Of a stretch of 64,000 nt of DNA, positions 51,729 to 62,072 are shown piece after piece; position 1 is the stretch's first letter; the number at the start of each line of letters is the position of its first letter. The position numbers and the translations under genes were made by a program. Below the pieces are notes generated by a model. It was not told where the DNA came from, did not search any database, and worked only from the letters and a program-made list of their open reading frames with translations. Source of the stretch: Gyromitra esculenta (lineage: Eukaryota > Ascomycota > Pezizomycetes > Pezizales > Discinaceae); contig JBCAML010000023.1 of the NCBI GenBank assembly GCA_038503075.1, forward strand, positions 248,001-312,000. The letters are read 5' to 3'.

Positions 51729-52864
51729 TGTTATACCTATTGGTAGCTTAGTTGGTTACGACTTGAGTTCGCTTACTATGCATACATATGGACTAGCGTT
51801 CAATCCCCGACCTTGTCGATTATTATTAATCTTGGTTGATTATTAATAAGATTCGGATTGGATGTTTGGTTTCCTTGTGTCATCAATGGCCAACTCTTTC
51901 GATCGACACTTCCCCGCTTCGCTTATACGTTGCTTCGCGGTTAATTCGCATAATCACGCATACGATAATGAGAGGGTAGGAGCGAAGGAAAGCGTTTCAG
52001 GGTCTATGAGATTTTTCCATGTTAGTTCATGTTATTCCATAGCCTTTGTATTCGACCCTTGACTACTATAAGTAGTCCAGGTGTTCACTGTTGAAGAATT
52101 CTTACGATCATTAGCGACGAAGAACGAGCCTTATCAATATTATATTGTTTTTAGCAAAATTACTTCCGTGCAATTTACTCTTTTACTTGTGAATTACTTT
52201 TATCTCGCTTAGCAAGGCCTTGGCCCTTCAGCGTTCGTTATCAAAACCTTACTATTGGAAGTTCTTCACGGAACTTTGCTCAATCCCTACTTTGAACCCT
52301 AAGGTTATCTTTTAGCGGTTCATAAAAAGCAGTTAGGACTTGCGCCTGTGTATTGTGTTGCGGATAGCAACAAGGCAGGTTATAGCGTCTATTTCATGGA
52401 TGAAAAGGAATAGATGGGTCAGGGATGTTGTACGGGTGAAGTTAAGGGTTTCGGTTAAATAATATAATGTCTTTGTGTTTCGGTTGCTATCGGCTATGAG
52501 TCATAATGGTTGGAAAGCGGGGTATTTAAAGAGAGGGATTCTGTTCGCTTGTTACTTCTTTTCTTTCCTTAAGCAACGTTCTTACTTTACTTCTACTGTA
52601 TTGTTTTAATACTACCTCGATTCTATCTCAGAATCCTCGCAGTCGCTGTCGCTGTGAAAACCTTTACACTTAACTCGCCTTGAGTTAGACCCCCGTAGGA
52701 CCTGTAGAAACATCGTATACCTTGACGCTTGACCTTTCGTTTAAGTAGCTCTGCACACCTTCAGGGATACTGAAGGGCTTAATCAAGGTCAAACCGTGAG
52801 AGTCTAGATTGTTATCTAAAGCTTCTTGAAGATTTACCGTGCGGTAAGAAGTACCGGTCTTACA
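51729..52864 (+). repeat. Repeat with tRNA-like head, copy 2, split by a solo LTR
   Basis: Same start as copy 1, including the box A and box B matches (about 51744 and 51798), but lacks about 200 bp that carry the second tRNA-like pair in copy 1. Its end has a perfect inverted repeat TTACCGTGCGGTAA. The LTR 52392-52801 interrupts it at a different place from copy 1. Confidence 0.6.
52392..52801 (+). mobile_element. Solo LTR inside tRNA-headed repeat copy 2
   Basis: 410 bp, TTTCATGG to CCGTGAGA, GTCTA duplicated at 52387-52391 and 52802-52806. The outer U5 stem TTGACCTT / AAGGTCAA is a further compensated variant. Confidence 0.93.
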
Positions 52865-53937
52865 CAGAGCTCACTTCGAAAAGCTTCCTGTTGTTGACAT
52901 ACCTCCCCCGAAAAAAACCTAGCTTCGATCTTATCCCTCCTTCCTTAATTCCTGGTCAAACATTATTGATTAGCTCAGGATTTCAGCCTCTAACAAAGCA
53001 GTCACCATAACAGAACAAGCATTCGAAAGCAGATCAATTTTGGCAAGAAAAAAATAGTGGTGGAAGAACAGCAAGGGATCTGGCATAATGTGGCACAATG
53101 ATATTCATCTTTTTTTAACATCATTAGACGTCTTTCCCTAATTTCGTAATGTAAGAACCTTCACTCGGTATGCCGTTGAGACTATCTACTCTATATTTAA
53201 AATATAAGGCTATTTAGGAGCACTAGTTCGCTATAAATTTCCCTATTTAGTCCGTAAAGTAACGGCTTTCGTGGAGTGATTAGTAATACTCCGAAACATC
53301 TTCAAGGGGCGAGCCAAAAGTTTTGTGCAACGAAGCAAAATTCTTTCCTGATGCTTTATAAATGCTCGTATAATTGCTTTTGTTAGCATAAAACCTTGAG
53401 CCTCGGGTGCCATACTAATTAGCTTTATAAAACCGGAGCACAGTAAATACTTTATTCCATCTTATCTTATCTTGATGTATATTACACAGTCTTAGAGACA
53501 GCCTACTTGCCGGCTTGACATGGTGGAAGAGTGCAAATCTATTCACAAATCATAAAACGATCACTCCATTCAAATAGCTTTTTAAAAACGTTGATTTTAG
53601 AATCAGAGAATGTTTATTATACTATTAAAACCGAACCATACCAACTACACTTAATCTCACAAACTAACGGAAAATCAAAACAGAGCCAAAATCATATCAA
53701 GCAAGATGATCAAAGAAAAACAAGGGCCAGAGGTTTCAACACGGCTCAGGATACCCGATTCAATCGGCAACCTTGTAGAATTGTATCCGGTAGTCAGAAG
53801 TTGAAAGGTCATGTGATTATTCCCACCTTTGGAACATCAGCAAAAAATTCTCAGATCCGAAAACGCTAGCCAGGGGTCCTGAGCATGCCACCTGCTCCAC
53901 CCCTGGTCCTGGCGCATATGGCGTCGCCTCGACTGTC
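52865..53937. other. AT-rich stretch without supported genes
   Basis: A 112-codon open frame at 53531-53869 has a skewed, AT-driven composition and no motif, so I do not call it. Confidence 0.35.
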
Positions 53938-53949
53938 TAAGATTGGGCG

Positions 53950-54110
53950 CTTTGACTACAGGGGGTCTGTGGAGCTCGCTAAACCTCCCATACAAGCTCC
54001 TGGAGCATGCTGAACCTCGCATACTGTGGGCCATACACGCTCGTGGAGCACGTTGAACCTCCCATACAAGCTCATGGAGCACCATGGATCAGGCACAGCA
54101 AGCCATGGAC
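53950..54110 (+). repeat. Degenerate tandem repeat (CTCCCATACAAGCTC units)
   Basis: Three to four imperfect units of about 55 bases of the form GGAGCACGTTGAACCTCCCA then TACAAGCTC follow one another. No function is evident. Confidence 0.6.
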
Positions 54111-54194
54111 CATCGTGGATCTCCATGAGCTTCAGAGCTGCGCTCTATGAGCAGCTCTCCAACCCTGACCCTAGCGACTTAGAGATTTTTTCTG

Positions 54195-54300
54195 CTTTGC
54201 CAGCAACACCTATTCCTTCCCCCCTCCCGTCACCCCTATTCCTTCCCCCCTCCCATACCTACTACCCGACCACTTACCAACCCCCCATACCTACCACCCC
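54195..54300 (+). repeat. C-rich direct repeat
   Basis: CCTATTCCTTCCCCCCTCCC occurs twice in tandem, followed by CATACCTACTACC-type repeats. Confidence 0.6.
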
Positions 54301-54354
54301 CTTCTCTGCTTCACACAGTCTCGTTCTCGCTAATATGAGTGTCCTATAGGGTTT

Positions 54355-54885
54355 GCTTTCGACTGCTTTGCAGGTCTCGCTCTCGCTGCCCAGCAGGTCT
54401 CGTTCTCGCTGCCCAACAGGTCTGGCTCTCGCTCTCGCTGCCCAGCAGGTCTGGCTCTCGCTCCCTAGCAGGTCTGGCTCTCGCTGGCAGGAGCTTGCTT
54501 GGGAGGGCTCGCTGACGCGCTTTAGGAGGCCTCGCTCTCGCTGCCTGGAGCTTGCTCGATAGGTCTCACTGACGTGATTTAGGAGGTCTCGCTCGCGCTG
54601 CCTGCAGCTTGCTCGGGGGATCTGGAGCTCGCCTGGGGGGGTCTCGCTCTCGCTGCCTGGAGCTTGCCTAGGGGGTCTAGAGCTCGCTGCCTGGAGCTTT
54701 CTCGGTAGGTCTCGCTGACGTGATTTAGGAGGTCTCGCTCGCGCTGCCAGGAGCTTGCTTAGGAGGCCTCGCGCTGCCGGCAGCTTGCCTGGGGGGTCTA
54801 GAGCTCGCTGCTTGGAGCTCGCCTGGGGGGTCTCGCTGTCGCTGCTGGGAGCTCACTGGGGGGGGTCTCGCTCCCGTGGCTGTAT
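54355..54885 (+). repeat. Minisatellite of CTCGCTCTCGCTGCCTGGAG-type units
   Basis: Fifteen or more irregular units combining GGTCTCGCTCTCGCTGCC, TGGAGCTTGCTCGG and GGGGGTCTAGAGCTCG fill 530 bp. Units vary in length (about 25-60 bp). Open frames through it are a by-product of the repeat. Confidence 0.7.
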
Positions 54886-55289
54886 AGGGTATTGTATAGT
54901 ATATGTATAGAGTCGTGTGGTATCTAGTCATATGTATATAGAGTAGAATAGGTACATAGAATAAGCCGAATAAAGAGCATTTACTAGAGCAAAGCAGACC
55001 TAGTGACGTTAGGCGAAGTATACTCCCAAATAGCGTCCAAAGTCTGCAGCCTAGAGCTTTGGGAGGTTAAAAACAGTGGGTTCGTGGTTAAGAACAGTGG
55101 GTTCGTGGTCCAGGGTGGTCCAGGGTGGTCCACAGAGGTCCACGAGCTCCACGCCAAGGTCTAGGAATCACATGGATCGGATATGGCCGGTTCATGGAGG
55201 GGGACATAGGTGCGAAGGATCCATGCGGTCCATGGGTGTCCAGGAGCAACCAGGGGGGGTGAAAGTTTTTTGCTGATGAAGAATCACGC

Positions 55290-55631
55290 ATGCCAGTCCA
55301 GATACATCCAGAACATATACCTGTTGGCTCAACTTCATATGTGGAGCTCTCCCAAGGAGTATATAAGGGGGTTCCCGTTCCCACGGCGGTTCTGGTACCT
55401 GTCCCAACCCATCCGGTTGGCCTCCGGTATGGGTGCGTGCTTGTTGATCCAGTCCGACTCGTGAAGTTCCCCCAGGAAGTGCTAGAAGGGGTTTCCGTTC
55501 CCACAACACTTCCGGTACCTATCCAGATACGCCCGGTCCCAGTCCCGGCCCATCCGGTTGGCTTCGGGTATAGGCACGTGCTAGTTAATTCAGTTTGGTT
55601 TAGATGCGTTTCCCAAGTGTGGGAGGCCTGA
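55290..55631 (+). other. Open frame with two ~45-residue Pro/Val-rich repeats
   Basis: 113 codons contain two similar units: VELSQGVYKGVPVPTAVLV then HPVGLRYGCVLVDPVRL, and VKFPQEVLEGVSVPTTLPVP then HPVGFGYRHVLVNSVWF. The similarity holds at protein level with many base changes, suggesting past selection or an old tandem duplication. There is no signal peptide or known domain. It could be the end of a larger repeat gene, or non-coding. Confidence 0.35.
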
Positions 55632-56280
55632 AGACTTCAGTTTTTGTCAGTAACATGCTTGAAAAATTGATATCGAACGTGGTAGCTACCAGGACTTGCG
55701 TTCTAACTCAGCTGAACCTATAGAGACCAGAAACAAAATAAGAAAATAAAATAGAAAATACATGATTTGAGGTTAAAATCGGTTTTTTGGTTGATGTACT
55801 ACTTCTACGAAGAAGAGGAGGTTTAAATAATACTGTAGGTAATTTTTCTGGGGGCGATTTGGTTTGTTGGGGAGAAGGAAAGCTGCTCCCATGGCTCAAC
55901 TTCTGCCACACCAACTGCAGCCACAACTGGCTCCACGGAGCTACAACCTCAATTAGCTTCCTGAAGCCACAACTAGTACCTGTAACCATAATCAGCTCAC
56001 TATGCTGGATGTCGACCCCACAAACGCTAAAGTTGGCCTACTACAAAAACGTTAAACTGAGAGGGAACTAGAAACAGCCCTCTGCGGCTAGCAACCGAAA
56101 GTGGCTCCCTGTAAAGGATATAAAATCACCATGCTGGCCTAGAAATTCCCAGAAGAAACTATAAGAGACCCAGCAAAGAAAAACTACCATTCTTCAAAAT
56201 CCTCTAAAAAAAAACTACATATACCTCAATATCTTACAACCCCCGATAGGCACGTAGCGGAATATTCCCACCACCTAGCT
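55632..56280. other. Intergenic stretch
   Basis: No gene or repeat recognised. Confidence 0.3.
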
Positions 56281-56425
56281 ATTACTCTCTTCCTCTCTCT
56301 TCCTCTCTCTTCCTCTCTCTTCTCTCCTCCTCTCACCCCTCCCCCCCTGCCCCTCCCCCCCTGCCTCCTTTACCCTTTCTCCTTCTCGCCTCTCCCTTTT
56401 GCCCTACACCGCCACACAATCTACC
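56281..56425 (+). promoter_or_regulatory. CT-rich core promoter/leader of the following gene
   Basis: CTTCCTCTCT is repeated several times, followed by CCTCTCACCCCTCCCCCC and further pyrimidine runs up to six bases before the ATG at 56431. Long pyrimidine tracts next to the start are usual for strongly transcribed fungal genes. Confidence 0.55.
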
Positions 56426-56430
56426 TCAAC

Positions 56431-57925
56431 ATGGCCCCTGCCCACGGGGAGCCGAATGGCAAGAAGCTGAACGACAAGAAGTCAGGTGCTAGTAAGCCGA
56501 AGGTGGCTAAGGCATCTACCAAGGCGGATAAACTATGAGACCTAAAGATAAATCGAGATATGGTGCAAGGATTAAAGAAAGACCTCACGATGAGGAAAAA
56601 AGAGCTTGATAAGTTGGTGAGGGCAGTTGATGGTGGGGAGGCTTCGAAAGAACAGACGGAAGAGATGCAAAGTTTGAAGGAGGAGATTGAGCAGAAAGAG
56701 ACTGATATCGAAATGGGAAATACTAGTATAGTAGATGTGTATCTCGGAGAAGATATGGATCTTGATGATGATAACGCCCAGGACTCGGTGATGGAAAGGC
56801 GTAAGAGCTCATACCTCGGGGCTCTTAGGGCTTCGGAGGGAGCCCGCAAGGAACTCGTCGCTTTGCAAGGGCGGCCTGAACCGGTAGAGCTGGCACAGCG
56901 TATGATTGAATTAAGGAAACGCCAGACTGAGTTGGAGGAGGCCATTGGGGCAGAGGAAGTTGAGAAATTGAAAAAAATTAGTGCGGAAGAAGTGGATGAT
57001 GAAAAGAAGGAAGAGGAGAAGGAAGAGAAGAAGAAAGGGAAAAAGTCCGCAGATAAAGGAAACCCCAAGAAGTCCAAGAAGGAAACCGAGAAGGGAGGGC
57101 AATACACCAAAGAACAGCTTCAGGAGGATCCGGTTTTTGAACTTGATCAAAACATGTGGAGTTTTGATGGCCGAGTCGAAGCAATTCAGAAAGTTGGGTT
57201 TGGTAATCGATTGCTCATAGCACGTGAGCCAAAACGATTCTGTACATATCGCCCGATCGCCTCTAGCTCGTATCCGGGTGTGTGGAATAAGAAACTCCTG
57301 ACTATGAAAGGTAGGGGAGTCGAAAAGAGCGATAGGCATACTTTTTCGATTGTTGGGGTTGCGTACGACGATAAGGGCCCAGGGGCCAAAGATTCTGGAT
57401 TCAGCGCTCTATACGTCAGTCACAAAAAAAAGGTTCCCAGCTACTTACATGAAGGTTTGCTGGGATGATAAAGAAGTTACTTGGGGAACTAGGACGGTTT
57501 TCCGTTCATATCATGGGAGAGCTGGGGGGGGTATAATCATTTTTAATGCTGCAAAAAAATTCGAGGAGGGCGCAACGGAATTCATCAAGACGAACCCGGG
57601 CCAGCGCGACATAGAAGATCCGGCTTGGAAAGCAAGAGATGTCAAATCTGAGGACACAGATGATCCTATCGAGATCGACTCCGACTCCGACTCCGACTCC
57701 GATTCCGATTCCGATTCCGATTCCGACTTCAAATCAGAAAGAAGGAGAGTAAGAAAGAGAGCGAGCAAGACAAAGGCGGAGGAGAAGGAGAAGGCGGAGA
57801 AAAAGGCAGAGAAGACAAGGAAGAAGAAGGAGAAGAAGGCGGAGGAGAAGGCGGAGAAGGCAAGGAAGAAGGCAAGGAAGACGGCAAAGAAGGGGAAATC
57901 TGTGAAGGTTGAAGATCAAAAGTGA
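56431..57925 (+). pseudogene. Coiled-coil, acidic/basic nuclear-type protein with one stop and one frameshift
   Basis: ATG at 56431 in a good context (CAACATGGC) gives MAPAHGEPNGKKLNDKK. A TGA at 56536-56538 follows 35 codons, then the same frame continues for 300 codons: a long coiled coil (KKDLTMRKKELDKLVRAVDG, RMIELRKRQTELEEAIG), a Lys/Glu tract, then a globular part (QNMWSFDGRVEAIQKVGFGN, YRPIASSSYPGVWNKKLL, RHTFSIVGVAYDD). At a run of eight A (57423-57430) the frame must move +1 to continue RFPATYMKVCWDDKEVTWGT, an acidic Ser-Asp repeat (about 57675-57730) and a Lys/Glu-rich end to 57925. Without these two faults it would be about 498 residues. I do not recognise the family. It may be a recent pseudogene, or the A-run may be a sequencing error. 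Confidence 0.6.
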
Positions 57926-58520
57926 TGAGTTTAATATGGAACGTCGCAGCTGGCCTGCGGCATGAAACTAACTAGTTTTAAGAGGATGGAGGAAGGTTTA
58001 CTTGCTTGTATTTGCGAATTTTTCTTTACTATTCCTTTTCCAGCCTTATTTCTTTGTTTACTCTTTCATTTTTATTTCAAAATTTGGTTTCTCAAAACGT
58101 TTGTTTTCATCCTATAATAAACCCTAAAATTTATTCTTCGTTTCTATAAATCCCTATCAATAAACAGTACCCCTACCTACAGCCAGTGTGAACAAGTGAA
58201 GTATCAACACTAAGTGAACTTAGAGCCAAGAAAACTGCAGAAGAACAAGAACTAATAAATGAGAGTAGTAGAAACGAAACGTAAGACTAGCCAAGCCAGA
58301 AAATGGTAAAAGAATAAGGCGACAGAAACAAAGAGGACGGGCCAGCTGAGCCAAGAATGGAGTAATGGAGTAAAAACTAGTATGTGAGAGTAAAATCTAC
58401 TAAAACTGCACAATTAGGTGGCTTAAAATGAACTCCTATAAACTCAAATTCGTGTCAGCTAAGAAAGCGTGCTGGGACACTTGGGGGAAGTTCTTACATA
58501 GATTTCAGGAAACCCTAATC
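57926..58520. other. Intergenic between convergent genes
   Basis: No gene recognised. AATAAA-like signals near 58117 and 58160 could serve the upstream gene. Confidence 0.35.
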
Positions 58521-59292
58521 CTAAGTGATCTGGTCTGATCTAGTTATAGAACATCCGACGCTGCTCCGGTTATCGAGCAGAGCGTCTAATGAATCCGACC
58601 AACTCGACTTCCGGCCATCGCAGGCGACATGTTGAAGGGTGTTGTTTTTCCCCAGCGCTGAAACCCCTCGATGCAGATAGGTTTTATTTCTCGTATCATG
58701 ACGGCGTGTGTAACCATACGACCTTGTGGCACTTAAGGTCTTATTAGGAAAAGCAGCTGCCACCTGCTTCCCGGAACACTTTAGAATTCTCATGGCATTA
58801 ACGGCGTCTCTTTCCTCTTGCGTCCATTTAGCTCTCTTTGTGATCCGCTCGCGCCGGGGCCGGTTATTCATCAGCTGGATTATCTCAGTAAGAACACCTC
58901 CTTCTTGTGGGCCCTGGCCTTGAGCCGTTACAGAGAAGGGAATATTTCTATCCATGCACGAGCTACAAGTAATTGGGAGGATGACGCTGTATTTTTCTGA
59001 GTCTTTGTAGGGATATCCTTCTCTGAAGTCCTTCCTATGGCTTGTCGGCTTAATGATGAAAATACGGTATCAGGGGAGCTTACATCAGATTGACACTTGC
59101 TTCAAAGGTCCTATCTGTCTCCCAGAAGTAGCGAATATTCATATTCGTTGCCGTAGGTGAATATACTGCGCTAGGTTGAACCGTCGAGACCCTATTGATC
59201 TCCAATGGGGGAATTCTGATTTCTGTTGTCCCGTTTTGAATGGGGCGAGACTTGTCCATCTCCGGTGTGTGTATCAAAGATTGTATATCCAT
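58521..59292 (-). CDS. Putative Myb/SANT-like DNA-binding protein (2 exons)
   Basis: Proposed exons 59292-59084 and 59022-58521 around a 61-nt intron (GTAAGC donor, CTTCAG acceptor) give 236 residues. The second exon has a Myb/SANT-like helix set: RAKWTQEERDAVNAMRILKC then GKQVAAAFPNKT and SATRSYGYTRR, preceded by a basic RPRRERITKR. Such domains bind DNA or histone tails in the nucleus. The first exon (MDIQSLIHTPEMDKSR...) is unrelated to known domains. The second exon alone, from an internal ATG at 58955, would also give a 144-residue protein, so the intron is not certain. Confidence 0.5.
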
Positions 59293-59753
59293 GTTTATCG
59301 CCTTGGTTGATTGGAATGTTTGGGCTCAACTGTGCTTATAAGCGAATAAAGTCCCATACGCTCCTAGGCAAGAATTTGCAATTCAGTCACCCCTTTCTTA
59401 TAGACTCTGCGTTTGGACTGTCGCCAATGGATCCCGTCATGTCTTGAAACATGAAACGCTACATGTGCTACGCGCCAAAGATCTAGCAATCATTGTTGGC
59501 TGTGCGGCGGCGCCGTTACCACATTTAGTACCGTAATTACGTTGAATTAAACAATGCTTTGGCCCCCCCAATGTATCGCAGCGCCCCCAACGTACAACTG
59601 AAGTGATATTATCCGTAACGTCACAGGATGGCTCGAGGACCTACCGATCCCAAGTGTTGTCACACAAATACATGTTCTGAAAAATCGACCTATCTGCCAA
59701 GCCAAACAATCATTTTGCCCCACCTCGCCCACCCCCACTTCCTTCTTCAAGGT
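59293..59753. promoter_or_regulatory. Shared upstream region of divergent genes
   Basis: The genes at 58521-59292 and 59754-60264 point away from each other from this 460-bp gap, which should hold both promoters. No specific element is recognised. Confidence 0.35.
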
Positions 59754-60264
59754 ATGATGGACGCGAATACAGAAGCCTCGACTTCAGCCACCAAAGTTTC
59801 AGCACCTGCATTAAAACCTCACCAGTTGACGGCGGCGACAGTCTACAAACTTGTCAAAGTTTCTTATACCCGCCGGGTAGAGATAAACGGGGGTGAGCTC
59901 GGAATAATAGCATAATGATGGTTGATGAACTGACCTGATTGTTTCGATAGTAGTTCGAAGCGTCTATAACACTCACCTAAAAGATATTGAGGTTGCATTC
60001 GAGCAAATACCTGAAGAGCTTATGAGAAAGGCGGTGGAAGATCTAAAAAAAGAATTGCCTGACATATTCGAACAATGTAATGGGGACTGGTTTGGGCCAT
60101 GGGCGTTACACAATCGGCATAGGGGAAGGTTTCGGCCGAAAAAAAAGAGAAACAAGCTCGAGGGAACGCCTACGTCCGGTGATGATGAAGAACTTGGCAG
60201 AAAGAAAGACGATTCTGAAGGAACACCTGCACTAGGTGACGACGAAGAACAAGGTATGTTTTGA
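59754..60264 (+). CDS. Hypothetical charged protein (2 or 3 exons)
   Basis: Exons 59754-59892 and 59951-60264 flank a 58-nt intron with GTGAGC donor, CTGAC branch site and GATAG acceptor. The product (150 residues) reads MMDANTEASTSATKVSAPAL, then helical VAFEQIPEELMRKAVEDLKK, a WFGPWALHNRH segment, a basic RFRPKKKRNK patch and two copies of an acidic EGTP-SGDDEE / EGTPALGDDEE phrase. A second donor, GTATGT at 60254, could join to 60407-60654 in frame, adding about 80 residues. A nuclear location is suggested only by the basic patch. The family is not recognised. Confidence 0.5.
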
Positions 60265-61662
60265 CTAGTAATTTATTTCTACTACAAACTAAAACTTAGA
60301 CATTCTCTAGGAGAGGAGTAATAGAAATAGCCAGGTTCGTTTACCTTCAATTAGATAAATATTTCTACAAATCTACGGTATCTAGCAATTAGCTCTTTCT
60401 TGTCAGTGTTAAATGTCGAGAAATCATACCGGAGGTTCCAACATAACCAGACTCTATATCCAAATGGGCCCAGGATGTTTTTCTATTGTGGTAGTACTGC
60501 GCATATTTATTTGTCAGTAATTTCCGGCGGTATGAAGTGTTCTGGAACAAATTCTTGGAACGTACGTATAAAACCACGAACAGACAGCAGACGAGGATAC
60601 AAGCCAAGAATCCTAGCCAGATATCAACCCCTAGGAATGCCATTGGCGTCATGAAAAACATCGAAGAGCCAGACGCTCAAAGCTGATCAAATGAATCGGT
60701 CGATGACATCTGACTCTGTTAATGTTTACCACGGAAATAGAATATATTTTACACTAACTGTAATGAGTGGAGGAAGATTTCTAATTGGAGGTAATTTACT
60801 TGAAGTTGTTGATAAGCCAGGCTCTGCCGTGGTATGTGTGGATAGAGAAGCCACAAAAATGGGGGGGGACTGTTCAGCAGTTTATTCGCTCGGAGAATCA
60901 TATTTCTGGCCTGCCCGATTCATATATTACAGCCGGAAATAACTACATATAGTTTTACTTTTTCGTAATGAATACCTGTGTTGTATCATATCACTTGGCT
61001 TATAATTCTAGGCGCACCTACCCACATGACACGTTTAATGTTGCAAATTTAGGGTTGCACATTTCGTATTTCACGTCCAACATTTCGCATTTCGCATTTC
61101 GCATTTCGCATTCGTGGCCTGAGCATGGTATCCCAGCGCTAGCAGGAATGGGCGCATGTAAAGGCAAGAAAGCGGCTACCTATAACGAGCGCTGAAATAT
61201 CATGGATCCCCATTAGTGTCTTGGATGGGGAAACGGCTTGGTGTGCTCGGCAAATAATGAGCTATGGCTGATGGGTCAAGCAGCAACTAATCAAGTGTAA
61301 CTGGCGCAGTACGTTCAGCTGATTGGATATTACTTTTTTTTACAACTAGAAGAATTGGTAACCGGTCTATCACAGTATCACGGTCTACAATAGGAAAGGA
61401 TGGAAATCACAGAAATGTTGTATCAAGCCTAAGAACATCTAGCATATTTTGCATCGGAAAACCTAGAATCCCTTGTACAGCTAAGCCCAAGGAGCCCACG
61501 AAGAAACAGTTACTGATACAGCTGTAAAGGAAAACAGAACCAAAGCCACAATTCTTTTCGTTTCAATTAGCTCTAGTGTTATCCCTCGCCCCTTGTATTT
61601 CTATCCCCGGGAGCTTTTCCCCTAAACGCCTCAGCGCACCCTCGCTTGAAAGACTATGACTA
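60265..61662. other. Stretch with weak open frames only
   Basis: 60407-60654 may be a third exon of the preceding gene. A minus-strand frame at 60661-60389 has a hydrophobic segment (GFLACILVCCLFVVLYV) but overlaps it; neither is well supported. The rest looks non-coding. Confidence 0.35.
61076..61112 (+). repeat. CATTTCG microsatellite
   Basis: Four to five tandem CATTTCG units (CATTTCGCATTTCGCATTTC). Confidence 0.75.
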
Positions 61663-62072
61663 CAGTCACTCACGGGGTGACGGAGAATCCTGCCTGATGG
61701 CGAACCGGGGTCAGCGAGTATCAAGTGGCCTGTGCACACAACATGCGCCTCATAGAACTTACTTGTTAGCAAGCATACGAACCGGAAAACATGGGGGTGT
61801 GGCTCTGTGTGCTGCGGCACTACTTGTTAGCAGGCATACGAACCAGAAAACATGGGGGGTGTGGCTCTGTACGCTGCGGCATTAGGCACGGATTCCGTAG
61901 TATACAAAGCCACACCCCCATGTTTTCTGGTTCATATGCCTATGATTAATGGGCTGAAGAAACTAATTAGGAGTCTAAAATTTCCAATGTTTTGTGAATC
62001 CTGTGGTTTGGAGATGTAACCGGACCCCTGTTCGCCATCAGACAGGATTCGCCGTCACCCCGTGAGTCATGG
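61663..62072. mobile_element. TA-flanked MITE (family M1), third copy, enlarged by M6 sequence
   Basis: Starts CAGTCACTCACGGGGTGACG after TA (61661-61662); the reversed end lies at about 62030-62072. The interior matches 1191-1392 near the right end (ATGGGTTGGAGATGTAACCG-like) and carries the M6 cluster at 61767-61945. Confidence 0.8.
61767..61945. mobile_element. M6 MITE sequence, tandem left ends plus inverted end
   Basis: ACTTGTTAGCARGCATACGA is present twice in tandem (61767 and 61826), each followed by ACATGGGGG and TGTGGCTCTGT, and once reversed (CCCCCATGTTTTCTGGTTCA near 61925). It looks like one element with a duplicated end, nested in the M1 copy. Confidence 0.7.

Noticed and set aside
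53531..53869. 112-codon open frame
   Set aside because: AT-rich composition, no motif, no splice or promoter support.
56421..57110. Antisense open frame of 229 codons opposite the coiled-coil gene
   Set aside because: Ser/Phe/Leu-rich composition is the mirror of the Lys/Glu coding strand.
60389..60661. Minus-strand frame with a hydrophobic segment
   Set aside because: Overlaps a possible plus-strand exon and has no other support; kept only as a remark.
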